Notes: generated by a model not told the origin, from the sequence alone. A DNA stretch of 64,000 bases from Microbacterium sp. RURRCA19A (GCF_900156455.1 NZ_FTNQ01000001.1:1240001-1304000), one strand, 5' to 3'; numbered from the stretch's first letter, positions 23,995-32,860 are shown. Program-made: numbers and translations.

Positions 23995-24704
23995 TGGATG
24001 CCACGTCCCCCGCGACCGCGCACACCGGCGCCGAGAGCCGGAGCAAGTCGCAGCAGGCCTACCACTGGATCAAGCAGCGCATCGCGTCGCAGGAGTTCAC
24101 GCCGGGCTACCGGCTCGTGCTCGGCACGATCGCAGGAGAGCTCGGCATGAGCGTCGTCCCGGTGCGCGAGGCGATCCGCCAGCTCGAGGCCGAGGGCCTG
24201 GTGATGTTCGAACGCAACGTCGGCGCGCGCGTGTCGATGGTCGACGACACCGCGTACCGCTTCAGCATGCAGTCGCTGAGCATCCTGGAGGGCGCCGCGA
24301 CCGCCCTGTCGGCGCGCGCCCTCACCAGCGACGACGTGCGCCGCGCCCGCCAGGTGAACGAGCTGATGGTCGAGACGCTCGAGCACTTCGACCCGCGCGC
24401 CTTCACCGCTCTCAACCAGGAGTTCCACGCGATCCTGTTCGAGAAGTGCGCCAATCCGCGCATGCTCGAACTCGTCCAGGCCGAGTGGGCCCGACTCGGG
24501 CACCTGCGCGACTCGACGTTCAGCTTCGTCCCCGGTCGCGCCGCCGAGTCCGTGCGCGAGCACGAGAACATCCTCGTCCTCATCGAGCGGGGCGCCCCGC
24601 TCGCCGAGATCGAGAAGGCCTCGCGCCGCCACCGCTCCGCGACCCTCGACGCCTACATGACCCACGAGCACCCCGACGAAGTGCTCGGCCTCCCCGCTTT
24701 CTGA
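23994..24704 (+). CDS. GntR-family (FadR subfamily) regulator
   Basis: 236 residues. The start overlaps the previous stop as TGATG, so translation is coupled. An N-terminal winged helix (about 15-80, with GELGMSVVPVREAIRQLEAEGL) is followed by an all-helical FCD ligand domain (about 90-225). FadR-type proteins bind GTATAC-centred palindromes such as the one at 22415. It most likely represses the divergent transporter and hpa genes, and perhaps the ThDP/ALDH pair through 17891, until a pathway acid binds. Confidence 0.88.
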   Translation: MDATSPATAHTGAESRSKSQQAYHWIKQRIASQEFTPGYRLVLGTIAGELGMSVVPVREAIRQLEAEGLVMFERNVGARVSMVDDTAYRFSMQSLSILEGAATALSARALTSDDVRRARQVNELMVETLEHFDPRAFTALNQEFHAILFEKCANPRMLELVQAEWARLGHLRDSTFSFVPGRAAESVREHENILVLIERGAPLAEIEKASRRHRSATLDAYMTHEHPDEVLGLPAF

Positions 24705-24790
24705 CCCGGATGCCGTGACCGCGGGCGCCGCGACACCGCCGTCGCCGTCGCATCCCACCGGCATCCACCTCTTCCACCGAAGGAGTTCGC

Positions 24791-26305
24791 ATGACCACCC
24801 CGCTCACCACCGCCCGCCGGGTCCCGGCCGATCTCCCGGATCGCATCCAGCACTACATCGGCGGACGCTTCGTCGACTCGGTCGACGGCGATGCGTTCGA
24901 CGTGCTCGACCCCGTGACCAACCAGACCTATCTGCGGGCCGCCGCGGGCAAGGAGGCCGACGTCGACCTCGCCGTCGCCGCCGCCCGGAAGGCGTTCACC
25001 GAAGGCCCGTGGCCGCGGATGCTGCCGCGCGAGCGTTCGCGAGTGCTGCACCGCATCGCCGACATCGTGGAGTCGCGCGACGCGCGGCTGGCGGAGCTCG
25101 AGTCCTTCGATTCGGGGCTCCCGATCACGCAGGCGCTCGGTCAGGCCCGCCGCGCCGCCGAGAACTTCCGCTTCTTCGCCGACCTGATCGTGGCCCAGAC
25201 CGACGACGCCTTCAAGGTGCCCGGCCGCCAGCTGAACTACGTCAACCGCAAGCCGATCGGGGTCGCCGGGCTCATCACGCCGTGGAACACCCCCTTCATG
25301 CTCGAGTCGTGGAAGCTCGGCCCCGCGCTCGCCACCGGCAACACCGTGGTGCTCAAGCCCGCGGAGTTCACGCCCCTGTCGGCATCGCTGTGGGCCGGGA
25401 TCTTCGAGGAAGCGGGGCTTCCCGAGGGAGTGTTCAACCTCGTCAACGGTCTCGGAGAGGATGCCGGCGACGCCCTCGTCAAGCACCCCGAGGTGCCGCT
25501 GATCTCCTTCACGGGCGAGAGCTCGACGGGGCAGCTGATCTTCGCCAACTCGGCGCCCTTCCTGAAGGGGCTGTCGATGGAGCTGGGCGGCAAGAGCCCC
25601 GCGATCGTGTTCGCGGATGCCGACCTGGACGCCGCGATCGACGCCACCATCTTCGGGGTGTTCTCCCTCAACGGCGAGCGGTGCACCGCGGGCAGCCGCA
25701 TCCTCGTGCAGCGCTCGGTCTACGACGAGTTCGTCGAGCGGTACGCCGCCCAGGCCGATCGCGTGAAGGTCGGCTACCCCGACGACCCCGCGACCGAGGT
25801 GGGCGCGCTCGTGCACCCCGAGCACTACGCCAAGGTCATGTCGTACGTCGAGCTCGGCAAGACCGAGGGGCGCCTGGTCGCCGGCGGCGGCCGCCCGGAG
25901 GAGTTCCCGGAGGGGAACTTCGTCCGCCCCACGGTGTTCGCCGACGTCGCCCCCGACGCGCGGATCTTCCAGGAGGAGATCTTCGGCCCGGTCGTGGCGA
26001 TCACCCCGTTCGACACCGACGAGGAAGCCCTGACCCTCGCGAACGACACGAAGTACGGCCTGGCCGCCTACGTCTGGACCAACGACCTGAAGCGAGCGCA
26101 CCTGTTCGCGCAGAATGTCGAGGCCGGAATGGTGTGGCTGAACTCCAACAACGTCCGCGACCTCCGCACCCCCTTCGGCGGCGTGAAGGCCTCGGGCCTC
26201 GGGCACGAGGGTGGCTACCGCTCGATCGACTTCTACACCGACCAGCAGGCCGTGCACATCACGCTCGGCCCCGCCCACAACCCCACCTTCGGCAAGGGAG
26301 CCTGA
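24791..26305 (+). CDS. hpaE: 5-carboxymethyl-2-hydroxymuconate semialdehyde dehydrogenase
   Basis: 504 residues, starting after GAAGGAG. Aldehyde dehydrogenase fold: TPWNTP at about 163-168, Glu264 in MELGGK and Cys298 in NGERCTAGS, a motif typical of HpaE/HpcC enzymes. It oxidises the ring-cleavage product semialdehyde to 5-carboxymethyl-2-hydroxymuconate with NAD+. It lies directly before hpaD (one base between stop and start), which supports the assignment over a generic aldehyde dehydrogenase. Confidence 0.9.
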   Translation: MTTPLTTARRVPADLPDRIQHYIGGRFVDSVDGDAFDVLDPVTNQTYLRAAAGKEADVDLAVAAARKAFTEGPWPRMLPRERSRVLHRIADIVESRDARLAELESFDSGLPITQALGQARRAAENFRFFADLIVAQTDDAFKVPGRQLNYVNRKPIGVAGLITPWNTPFMLESWKLGPALATGNTVVLKPAEFTPLSASLWAGIFEEAGLPEGVFNLVNGLGEDAGDALVKHPEVPLISFTGESSTGQLIFANSAPFLKGLSMELGGKSPAIVFADADLDAAIDATIFGVFSLNGERCTAGSRILVQRSVYDEFVERYAAQADRVKVGYPDDPATEVGALVHPEHYAKVMSYVELGKTEGRLVAGGGRPEEFPEGNFVRPTVFADVAPDARIFQEEIFGPVVAITPFDTDEEALTLANDTKYGLAAYVWTNDLKRAHLFAQNVEAGMVWLNSNNVRDLRTPFGGVKASGLGHEGGYRSIDFYTDQQAVHITLGPAHNPTFGKGA

Positions 26306-26306
26306 G

Positions 26307-27452
26307 ATGACCGACCGCAGCCAGATGACCCGCACCTCCTCCGGGTTCTTCGTCTCGCAGGAGGCGCCGATCGAGTCGGACAACCCCATCCCCACCCCCT
26401 CCTCCCCCGCGCCTGACATCCTGCGCTGCGCCTACATGGAGCTCGTGGTCACCGACCTCGCGGCATCCCGTGTCTTCTACGTCGACATCCTGGGCCTGCA
26501 CATCACGGAGGAGGACGACGAGGCGATCTACCTCCGATCGACCGAGGAGTTCATCCACCACAACCTCGTGCTGCGCCAGGGTCCGGTCGCCGCGGTCGCC
26601 GCGTTCTCGTACCGTGTGCGCTCGGCCGACGACCTCGACAGAGCCGTCGCGTTCTACACCGAGCTCGGCTGCGACGTGCGCCGTGAGCCGAACGGATTCA
26701 CGAAGGGCATCGGCGACTCGGTGCGCGTGGTCGACCCCCTCGGCTTCCCGTACGAGTTCTTCTTCGACACCGAGCACCAGGAACGGCTCTCGTGGCGCTA
26801 CGACCTGTACTCCCCCGGTGAGCTCGTGCGCCTCGACCACTTCAACCAGATCACCCCCGACGTGCCCCGCGCGGTGAACTTCATGCAGTCGCTCGGATTC
26901 CGCGTGACCGAGGACATCCAGGACGAGGACGGCATCGTCTACGCCGCGTGGATGCGCCGCAAGCCCACCGTGCACGACACGGCGATGACCGGCGGCGACG
27001 GCCCCCGCATGCACCACGTGTGCTTCGCGACGCACGAGAAGCACAACATCCTGGCGATCTGCGACAAGCTCGGCGCCCTCCGCCGATCGGATGCCATCGA
27101 GCGCGGCCCCGGCCGCCACGGCGTCTCGAACGCGTTCTACCTGTACCTGCGCGACCCCGACGGCCACCGCGTCGAGGTGTACACGCAGGATTACTACACC
27201 GGCGACCCCGACAACCCGGTGGTCACGTGGGACGTGCACGACAACCAGCGCCGCGACTGGTGGGGCAACCCCGTCGTGCCGTCCTGGTACACCGACGGCT
27301 CGCTCGTGCTCGACCTCGACGGCAACCCGCAGCCGGTGCGCGCCCGCACCGACGCGAGCGAGATGGCCGTGACGATCGGCGCCGACGGCTTCAGCTACAC
27401 GCGCGCCCCGGAGGAGCGCGACGGCGAGTTCAAGCTGGGCAATCAGCTCTGA
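26307..27452 (+). CDS. hpaD: Homoprotocatechuate (3,4-dihydroxyphenylacetate) 2,3-dioxygenase
   Basis: 381 residues. A type I extradiol (vicinal oxygen chelate) enzyme with two paired domains. It cleaves 3,4-dihydroxyphenylacetate next to the diol using Fe(II) or Mn(II) and O2. The metal ligands appear as His178 (RLDHFNQ), His237 (RMHHV) and Glu290 (HRVEVYTQDYYTG). Their spacing of 59 and 53 residues equals that of His155, His214 and Glu267 in the Brevibacterium and Arthrobacter enzymes, with about 23 more residues at the N-terminus here. An in-phase start one base after hpaE fits an operon. Confidence 0.93.
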   Translation: MTDRSQMTRTSSGFFVSQEAPIESDNPIPTPSSPAPDILRCAYMELVVTDLAASRVFYVDILGLHITEEDDEAIYLRSTEEFIHHNLVLRQGPVAAVAAFSYRVRSADDLDRAVAFYTELGCDVRREPNGFTKGIGDSVRVVDPLGFPYEFFFDTEHQERLSWRYDLYSPGELVRLDHFNQITPDVPRAVNFMQSLGFRVTEDIQDEDGIVYAAWMRRKPTVHDTAMTGGDGPRMHHVCFATHEKHNILAICDKLGALRRSDAIERGPGRHGVSNAFYLYLRDPDGHRVEVYTQDYYTGDPDNPVVTWDVHDNQRRDWWGNPVVPSWYTDGSLVLDLDGNPQPVRARTDASEMAVTIGADGFSYTRAPEERDGEFKLGNQL

Positions 27453-27472
27453 GCACGCCGCTGCCCCGACCC

Positions 27473-27544
27473 ATGTCCCGCTTATGGCTGGTTGGGCGCC
27501 CCTCTACCAGCCAAAGGTGGGACATGCTCCGCCAAAAGTGGGAC
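27473..27544. repeat. GTCCCA-type palindromic repeat, copy 2
   Basis: ATGTCCCGCTTATGGCTGGT (27473-27492) is inverted against 27506-27525 with few mismatches. A second copy of the right-hand word, CCGCCAAAAGTGGGAC, follows at 27529-27544. It interrupts the operon between hpaD and hpaH, 30 bases before the hpaH start. Confidence 0.75.
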
Positions 27545-27574
27545 GAGGTTCGTGAAACCGACCAAGGAGAACAC

Positions 27575-28360
27575 ATGCTCACCGACGCACAGATCGACGC
27601 CATCGCGGCCGAGCTCGCCGAGGCCGACCGTGCACACTCGGTCATTCCGCGGATCACCGCGCGGTACCCGGATGCCGTGGTCGAAGACTCGTATGCGATC
27701 CAGGGCCGCTGGCGCGACACGCAGATCGCGGCGGGCCGGACCCTCGTGGGGCGCAAGATCGGCCTGACCTCGAAGGCGATGCAGCAGGCGACCGGCATCA
27801 CCGAACCCGACTACGGCGTCATGTTCGACGACACCGTCTACCGCTCGGGCGACGACATCCCGGTCGACCACTTCTCGAACGTCCGGATCGAGGTCGAGCT
27901 CGCGTTCGTGCTGAGGACGCCGCTCGAAGGCCCCGGCTGCACGCTCGAGGACGCCCTCGCCGCGATCGACTACGCCGTGCCGGCGCTCGAGGTCCTCAAC
28001 TCGCACATCGAGCTCGAGGGCCGCACGATCGTCGACACGATCAGCGACAACGCCGCCTACGGCGCGATGGTGCTCGGCGACGTGCACAAGCACCCGGACG
28101 AGATCGACCTGCGGTGGGTGCCGGGCGTGCTCAGCCGCAACGGAGAGATCGAGGAGACCGGGGTCGCCGCGGGCGTCCTCGGCCACCCCGCGACCGGCGT
28201 CGCCTGGCTCGCGAACAAGTTCCACCAGCACGGCGCGCGCCTAGAGGCGGGCGAGATCATCCTGGCAGGATCGTTCACGCGCCCGATGTGGGTGTCGCGC
28301 GGAGACGACGTGTCGTGCGACTTCGGACCGATGGGAACCGTCACGTGTCGCTTCGTCTGA
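27575..28360 (+). CDS. hpaH: 2-oxo-hept-3-ene-1,7-dioate hydratase
   Basis: 261 residues from the ATG after AAGGAGA; longer in-frame starts would overlap hpaD. It belongs to the hydratase/decarboxylase branch of the FAH superfamily. Typical segments: VGRKIGLTSKAMQQATGITEPDYG, the metal-ligand region VEVELAFVL (IEVELAFVL here), and ELEGRTIVDTISDNAAYGA. It adds water to 2-oxohept-3-enedioate, giving 4-hydroxy-2-oxoheptanedioate, the substrate of the next enzyme. It is separated from hpaD by a palindromic repeat. Confidence 0.9.
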   Translation: MLTDAQIDAIAAELAEADRAHSVIPRITARYPDAVVEDSYAIQGRWRDTQIAAGRTLVGRKIGLTSKAMQQATGITEPDYGVMFDDTVYRSGDDIPVDHFSNVRIEVELAFVLRTPLEGPGCTLEDALAAIDYAVPALEVLNSHIELEGRTIVDTISDNAAYGAMVLGDVHKHPDEIDLRWVPGVLSRNGEIEETGVAAGVLGHPATGVAWLANKFHQHGARLEAGEIILAGSFTRPMWVSRGDDVSCDFGPMGTVTCRFV

Positions 28361-29145
28361 CCTCCACCTTCCACGCCGCGCTCGCGGCATCCGATCGCCC
28401 GCTTGCCGGCATGTGGGTGTGCTCGGCGAGCGCCACCGTCGCCGAGATCGCCGCCGGGTCGGGGCTGGACTGGCTGCTCATCGACATGGAGCATTCGGCG
28501 ACCTCGCTCGAATCCGTGCTCGCGCAGCTGCAGGTCGCCGCGGCCTACCCCGTCACCCCGGTCGTGCGGGTGCCGTGGAACGACTCGGTCACGATAAAGC
28601 GCGTGCTCGACGTCGGCGCGCAGAACCTCATCGTGCCCATGATCTCCACGGCCGCGGAGGCCCGCGCCGCCGTCGCGGCGACGCGCTACCCGCCCGCGGG
28701 GATCCGCGGGGTCGGCAGCGCCCTGGCTCGGAGCGCCCGCTGGAACCGCGTCGACGACTATCTCGCCACGGCCACGGAGCACGTCTCGCTGACGGTGCAG
28801 ATCGAGACCGCGGCGGCCGTCGAGGCCGCGGCCGAGATCGCGGCCGTCGAGGGAGTGGATGCCATCTTCGTCGGCCCCTCCGATCTGTCGGCCTCGATGG
28901 GGCTGCTGGGGCAGCAGTCGCACCCCGACGTGGTGGCCGCCGTGCACCGCGTGTTCGACGCCGCCCACGCGGCCGGTGTCGCGGTCGGGGTGAACGCGTT
29001 CGACCCGCTGGTGGCCGAGGCCTACCTGGACGCGGGCGCCGACTTCGTCGCCGTCGGCGCCGACGTCGCCCTGTTGGCCCGCGCGTCCGAGGCGCTGGCG
29101 GCCCGGTTCGTCGCCGCCCGCACGGAGTCCCGCGACAGCTACTGA
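28345..29145 (+). CDS. hpaI: 4-hydroxy-2-oxoheptanedioate aldolase
   Basis: 266 residues from a GTG at 28345 that overlaps hpaH by 16 bases. Class II (metal) aldolase of the HpcH/HpaI family. It has the LLIDMEHSATS start, RVPWND, a metal-site Glu in VQIETAAAVEAA, and GPSDLSASMG. It splits 4-hydroxy-2-oxoheptanedioate to pyruvate and succinate semialdehyde. The usual family N-terminus matches the point just after this GTG, which supports the start. Last gene of the hpa operon, followed by a terminator. Confidence 0.9.
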   Translation: MSLRLTSTFHAALAASDRPLAGMWVCSASATVAEIAAGSGLDWLLIDMEHSATSLESVLAQLQVAAAYPVTPVVRVPWNDSVTIKRVLDVGAQNLIVPMISTAAEARAAVAATRYPPAGIRGVGSALARSARWNRVDDYLATATEHVSLTVQIETAAAVEAAAEIAAVEGVDAIFVGPSDLSASMGLLGQQSHPDVVAAVHRVFDAAHAAGVAVGVNAFDPLVAEAYLDAGADFVAVGADVALLARASEALAARFVAARTESRDSY

Positions 29146-29160
29146 GCACGCCGCGCACGC

Positions 29161-29194
29161 GAGAGGGGCCGGACGATCGCGTCCGGCCCCTCTC
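29161..29194. terminator. Bidirectional terminator after hpaI
   Basis: A perfect 14-bp stem (GAGAGGGGCCGGAC) with a 6-base loop, between the converging hpaI and acidic-protein genes. Confidence 0.85.
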
Positions 29195-29202
29195 GTCACG
29201 AG

Positions 29203-29697
29203 TCAGTCCTCGTCGTCCTCATCGTCCTCGTCGTCGTCGTCGTCGTCGCCGACGATCTCGATGTCCTCGACCTCGAGCTCGGGCGTCAGCTGCACGTGCA
29301 CCAGCGCGTCGGGGAAGGACGTCGCCCCGGCGAACACCACGATGATCGCGTCCGCGAAGACACCGACGCCCACGGCCTCGAGGTCGGTGCGGAGGTCGAT
29401 CTCACTGTCGACCTCGTCGTCCTCGAGCGCGTCCTCGATCTCGGTGGCGACCTCGTCGACGATCGCGCGCCAGCGGTCCTCGCTCACCGACAGGATGTCG
29501 GACAGCGACGTCATGATCGCGTCGACGTCGGGCTCGTCGACGTCGTCGATCTCGGGGTCGAGGTCGACCTCGACCTCGACGCCGGCGGCATCCAGGTGGG
29601 CCAGGCCCACGACGGTGTCCTCGTCGATGGTCGGCTCGTCGAGCAGGCCGCTGTCGGTGACGCGGCGGAGGAGGTCGTTCAGCACGGACTCAGTCAT
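29203..29697 (-). CDS. Small acidic protein with a poly-Asp/Glu tail, unknown function
   Basis: 164 residues. It starts MTESVLNDLLRRVTDSG and is strongly acidic throughout. The last twenty or so residues are almost all Asp and Glu. The middle (about 95-140) looks like a small alpha/beta domain. There is no signal peptide or membrane segment. It lies 5' to 3' ahead of nothing on its strand; folD is 199 bp upstream and separated by an inverted repeat. I do not recognise the family. Acidic tails occur in nucleic-acid mimics and chaperone-like proteins, but no function is claimed. Confidence 0.75.
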   Translation of the reverse strand: MTESVLNDLLRRVTDSGLLDEPTIDEDTVVGLAHLDAAGVEVEVDLDPEIDDVDEPDVDAIMTSLSDILSVSEDRWRAIVDEVATEIEDALEDDEVDSEIDLRTDLEAVGVGVFADAIIVVFAGATSFPDALVHVQLTPELEVEDIEIVGDDDDDDEDDEDDED

Positions 29698-29803
29698 GAA
29701 TGAACTCTGACACGTCCGCGCGGTCAGCGCCTCCCCGTTGCGCCCGGCGCTCCGTCTGTTCAGCCGGCGTCGGGTGGTGGTTCACCGTCCGCGGTCGTGC
29801 CGG

Positions 29804-29875
29804 GCTCCGGAGAACTCCGCTCGTTTCCGCCGCCAGCGCGGACCTACCGCCCCGAGGGTCCCGACTCTCCGGAGC
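29804..29875. repeat. Intergenic inverted repeat
   Basis: GCTCCGGAGA (29804-29813) is inverted against TCTCCGGAGC (29866-29875), with weaker outer pairing to GTCG/GAC. It lies just past the folD stop and may help end folD transcription. Confidence 0.55.
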
Positions 29876-29896
29876 GCGGGACGCGACGGCAGCGGA

Positions 29897-30781
29897 TCAC
29901 AGACCCGCGGCGCGCTCCGCGGCCTCGACGACGTTGGTCATCAGCAGCGCGACCGTCATGGGGCCCACCCCGCCCGGGTTCGGCGAGAGGAAGCCGGCGA
30001 CCTCGGCGACGTCGGGGTGCACGTCACCGAAGACGCGGCTCTTTCCGCTCTCGGGGTCGGTCTCGCGCGTCACACCGACATCGAGCACCGCGGCCCCCGG
30101 CTTGACGTCCTCGGCGCGCACGATGTGCTTCACACCGGCCGCGGCCACGATGACGTCGGCGTCGCGCAGGTGCTTCGCCAGGTCGACGGTGCCGGTGTGG
30201 GTCAGCGTCACCGTGGCGTTGATCTCGCGACGCGTGAGGAGCAGCCCGATCGAGCGGCCGATCGTGACGCCGCGACCGACGACCACGACCTCCTTGCCCT
30301 TCAGGTCGTAGTCGTTGCGCAGCAGCAGCTCGATGACGCCGCGCGGCGTGCACGGCAGCGGCGTCGTGATGGGGGCGTTGACGTTGAGCACCAGACGCCC
30401 GAGGTTCGTGGGGTGGAGGCCGTCGGCGTCCTTCGCCGGATCGATGCGCTCGAGGATCGCGTCGGTGTCGAGGTGCTTCGGCAGGGGCAGCTGCACGATG
30501 TACCCGTGGCACGCGGGGTCGGCGTTGAGGCCGTCGATGACCGCCTCGACCTCCTCCTGCGTGGACTCGGCGGGGAGCTCGACCTGGATCGAGTTCATGC
30601 CGATCGCCTCGGACTGCTTGTGCTTCATGCCCACGTACAGCTGCGAAGCCGGGTCGGCGCCGACGAGCACGGTGGCGATGCCGGGCACGATCCCGCGCTC
30701 GCGCAGGGCCGCGACCCGCTCGGCGAGCTCGGTCTTGATCGCCGCCGCAGCGGCCTTGCCGTCGAGAATCGTCGCCGTCAT
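29897..30781 (-). CDS. folD: Bifunctional methylenetetrahydrofolate dehydrogenase / methenyltetrahydrofolate cyclohydrolase
   Basis: 294 residues, standard length. It interconverts 5,10-methylene- and 10-formyl-tetrahydrofolate with NADP+. Seen: [14 protein letters not shown] at about 49-62, holding the catalytic Tyr and Lys; [21 protein letters not shown]; and [14 protein letters not shown] for the cofactor. The C-terminus has [15 protein letters not shown]. It lies downstream of glyA on the same strand, a common one-carbon pairing, with a 65-bp palindrome in the gap. The glyA ZTP riboswitch could influence it by read-through. Confidence 0.95.
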   Translation of the reverse strand: MTATILDGKAAAAAIKTELAERVAALRERGIVPGIATVLVGADPASQLYVGMKHKQSEAIGMNSIQVELPAESTQEEVEAVIDGLNADPACHGYIVQLPLPKHLDTDAILERIDPAKDADGLHPTNLGRLVLNVNAPITTPLPCTPRGVIELLLRNDYDLKGKEVVVVGRGVTIGRSIGLLLTRREINATVTLTHTGTVDLAKHLRDADVIVAAAGVKHIVRAEDVKPGAAVLDVGVTRETDPESGKSRVFGDVHPDVAEVAGFLSPNPGGVGPMTVALLMTNVVEAAERAAGL

Positions 30782-30842
30782 GGCATCCCTCGTTCTGTGA
30801 TGTGTGTCGGTGCGGCGCCGAGGTGGGTCGGCGCCTCATTCC

Positions 30843-30907
30843 GATAAACGCGATCTACGACGAGAAACAACGTGGCACGCCGTTTCTCGCCGCGAATCGC
30901 GTTTATC
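30843..30907. repeat. 65-bp palindromic element, copy B
   Basis: It begins GATAAACGCGATC and ends ATCGCGTTTATC, with inner arms CGAGAAAC/CGTTTCTCG. It lies between the glyA 3' end and the folD 5' end. See copy A at 1964. Confidence 0.92.
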
Positions 30908-30960
30908 GCGGACGGGGCTCGCCGAGACGGGGCCGGCACGCGACCCCGCCCCGGCGGAGC

Positions 30961-32235
30961 TCACTGCCGCAGGTCGGGGTACAGCGGGAAAGCCGCCGTG
31001 AGCGCGGCCACGCGGGTGCGCAGCGCCTCGACGTCGGCGCCGGGGATCAGCGCGAGCGCGATGATGTCGGCGACCTCGGTGAACTCCGCGTCGCCGAAGC
31101 CGCGCGTCGCGAGGGCCGGGGTGCCGATGCGGAGCCCCGACGTGACCATCGGCGGACGCGGGTCGTTGGGCACGGCGTTGCGGTTGACCGTGATGTGGAT
31201 GTCGTGCAGCAGGTCTTCGGCCTGCTTGCCGTCGATCTCGGCCTCGCGGAGGTCGACGAGCACGAGGTGCACGTCGGTGCCGCCCGAGCGCACGGCGATG
31301 CCGGCGTTCTTGACGTCGTCCTGGGTCAGGCGGTCGGCGAGGATCGCCGCGCCCCGGAGCGTGCGCTCCTGACGCTCCTTGAACTCGGGCGTCATCGCGA
31401 GCTTGAACGCCGTCGCCTTCGCCGCGATGACGTGCATGAGCGGGCCGCCCTGCTGGCCGGGGAAGACCGCGGTGTTGATCTTCTTGGCGATGTCGGCGTC
31501 GTTGGTGAGGATGAGGCCCGAACGGGGGCCGCCGATCGTCTTGTGCACCGTGGTGGAGACGACGTGCGCGTGCGGGATCGGGCTCGGGTGGACGCCCGCG
31601 GCCACGAGACCGGCGAAGTGCGCCATGTCGACCCAGAGCAGGGCGCCGACCTCGTCGGCGATCGCGCGGAACGCGGCGAAGTCGAGCTGACGCGGGTACG
31701 CGGACCAGCCGGCGATGATGACCTTGGGCTTGTGCTCGAGGGCGAGGCGGCGCACCTCGTCCATGTCGATGATCGAGGTCTCGGGGTCGACGCCGTAGGC
31801 GACGATGTCATAGAGACGGCCCGAGAAGTTGATCTTCATACCGTGGGTGAGGTGACCGCCCTGGTCGAGGGCGAGACCGAGCAGGGTGTCGCCGGGGCGG
31901 GCGATCGCGTGCAGGACGGCGGCGTTCGCCGACGCGCCCGAGTGCGGCTGGACGTTCGCGAACCCCGCGCCGAACAGCGCCTTCGCGCGCTCGATCGCGA
32001 GCTCCTCGGCGACGTCGACCTCTTCGCATCCGCCGTAGTAGCGGCGACCCGGGTAGCCCTCGGCGTACTTGTTGGTCAGCACCGAACCCTGCGACTGCAG
32101 GACCGAGACGGGGACGAAGTTCTCGGACGCGATCATCTCGAGGTAACCGCGCTGGCGGTCGAGCTCGCGCTCGAGCACCTGGGCGATCTCGGGGTCGACC
32201 TCCGAGAGCGGGGCGTTGAAGTACGGATCGGTCAT
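30961..32235 (-). CDS. glyA: Serine hydroxymethyltransferase
   Basis: 424 residues from the ATG at 32235 with AAGGAG six bases upstream; a longer frame to 32328 runs into the riboswitch and is rejected. A PLP enzyme that makes glycine and 5,10-methylene-tetrahydrofolate from serine. Seen: the IASENF start motif, YYGGCEEVD, and the PLP lysine in [16 protein letters not shown]. An upstream ZTP riboswitch senses the purine intermediate and ties expression to one-carbon supply. folD follows. Confidence 0.96.
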   Translation of the reverse strand: MTDPYFNAPLSEVDPEIAQVLERELDRQRGYLEMIASENFVPVSVLQSQGSVLTNKYAEGYPGRRYYGGCEEVDVAEELAIERAKALFGAGFANVQPHSGASANAAVLHAIARPGDTLLGLALDQGGHLTHGMKINFSGRLYDIVAYGVDPETSIIDMDEVRRLALEHKPKVIIAGWSAYPRQLDFAAFRAIADEVGALLWVDMAHFAGLVAAGVHPSPIPHAHVVSTTVHKTIGGPRSGLILTNDADIAKKINTAVFPGQQGGPLMHVIAAKATAFKLAMTPEFKERQERTLRGAAILADRLTQDDVKNAGIAVRSGGTDVHLVLVDLREAEIDGKQAEDLLHDIHITVNRNAVPNDPRPPMVTSGLRIGTPALATRGFGDAEFTEVADIIALALIPGADVEALRTRVAALTAAFPLYPDLRQ

Positions 32236-32299
32236 GCGATCTCCTTGACGATGGTTCCGGATGCCGCAGGCTCGGGCGAGTCCGCGGAGATACCGCACC

Positions 32300-32373
32300 G
32301 ACCCAGGCGTGCGGTCGGATACCGTCAAGCGGTCGCTCCCCGGTGGTTCCCCACCTCAACGCCAGTCGCGACG
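32300..32373 (-). promoter_or_regulatory. ZTP (pfl) riboswitch upstream of glyA
   Basis: Read on the minus strand, conserved blocks occur in order: GCGACTGGCG (368-359), a GGTGG/CCACC hairpin followed by GGGGAGCG, a short variable linker, and CGCCTGGG (309-302). These are the signature blocks of the ZTP/pfl riboswitch, which binds ZMP/ZTP when 10-formyl-tetrahydrofolate runs short and turns on glyA, folD or purH. Downstream, ACCGCAC can pair with GTGCGGT and would hold the CGCCTGGG block in its loop, a plausible off-state hairpin. There is no T run, so control may be on translation. Confidence 0.88.
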
Positions 32374-32461
32374 CCCTCACCCTACCCGGTTTCGCCTGCG
32401 ACGCGCCCGGGCGGGTCGCTCGTCCGCGAGGTATCCCGGATGCCGCCGCCCGCCACCCGCG

Positions 32462-32467
32462 TAAAAT
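32462..32467 (+). promoter_or_regulatory. -10 hexamer of a leaderless mRNA (YrdB-like gene)
   Basis: TAAAAT, six bases (GGCGGC), then the GTG at 32474. No ribosome site. Confidence 0.6.
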
Positions 32468-32473
32468 GGCGGC

Positions 32474-32860
32474 GTGACCGACACTCCCCACGTCCGCGCG
32501 CAGGCGCCCCTCGCCCCCGGCATGCGCCCGCGCCCGACGGCGGTCGAGATCGGCAGCGTCCTGTGCGGCATCGCCGCGTTCGTCACCCTGGCCATCTGGG
32601 GCTTCACCGGCTGGCCGTTCCCCTGGAACATCGTCGCCGGCATCGGTGCGCCGCTCCTGGCGATCCTGGTGTGGGCGCTGTTCGTCTCGCCTCGCGCCGT
32701 GCTCGCCGTGCACCCGTTCGTCCGCGCGATCGTCGAACTGTTCGTGTACGCCGCCGCGACGATCGCCTGGTGGAGCATGGGCCAGGCCTGGATCGGACTG
32801 ATCTTCGCGATCGTCGCCGTGACGTTCGGCGCGTTGAACGGCCGCCGGCGCCTGGCGTGA
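32474..32860 (+). CDS. YrdB-like DUF2568 membrane protein
   Basis: 128 residues with four membrane helices (about 27-45, 52-72, 82-101 and 104-120). It has the family pattern of aromatic-rich helices (WGFTGWPFPWNI). Function unknown. The start codon sits six bases after a good -10 box, so the message is probably leaderless. It overlaps the next gene by four bases (GTGA), so the two are translationally coupled. Confidence 0.8.
   Translation: MTDTPHVRAQAPLAPGMRPRPTAVEIGSVLCGIAAFVTLAIWGFTGWPFPWNIVAGIGAPLLAILVWALFVSPRAVLAVHPFVRAIVELFVYAAATIAWWSMGQAWIGLIFAIVAVTFGALNGRRRLA

Noticed and set aside
30802..32856. A 5' extension of the GlcD-like oxidase through the glyA region
   Set aside because: The extension is antisense to glyA and has no oxidase features; the GTG at 32857 overlaps the previous stop and fits the family N-terminus.
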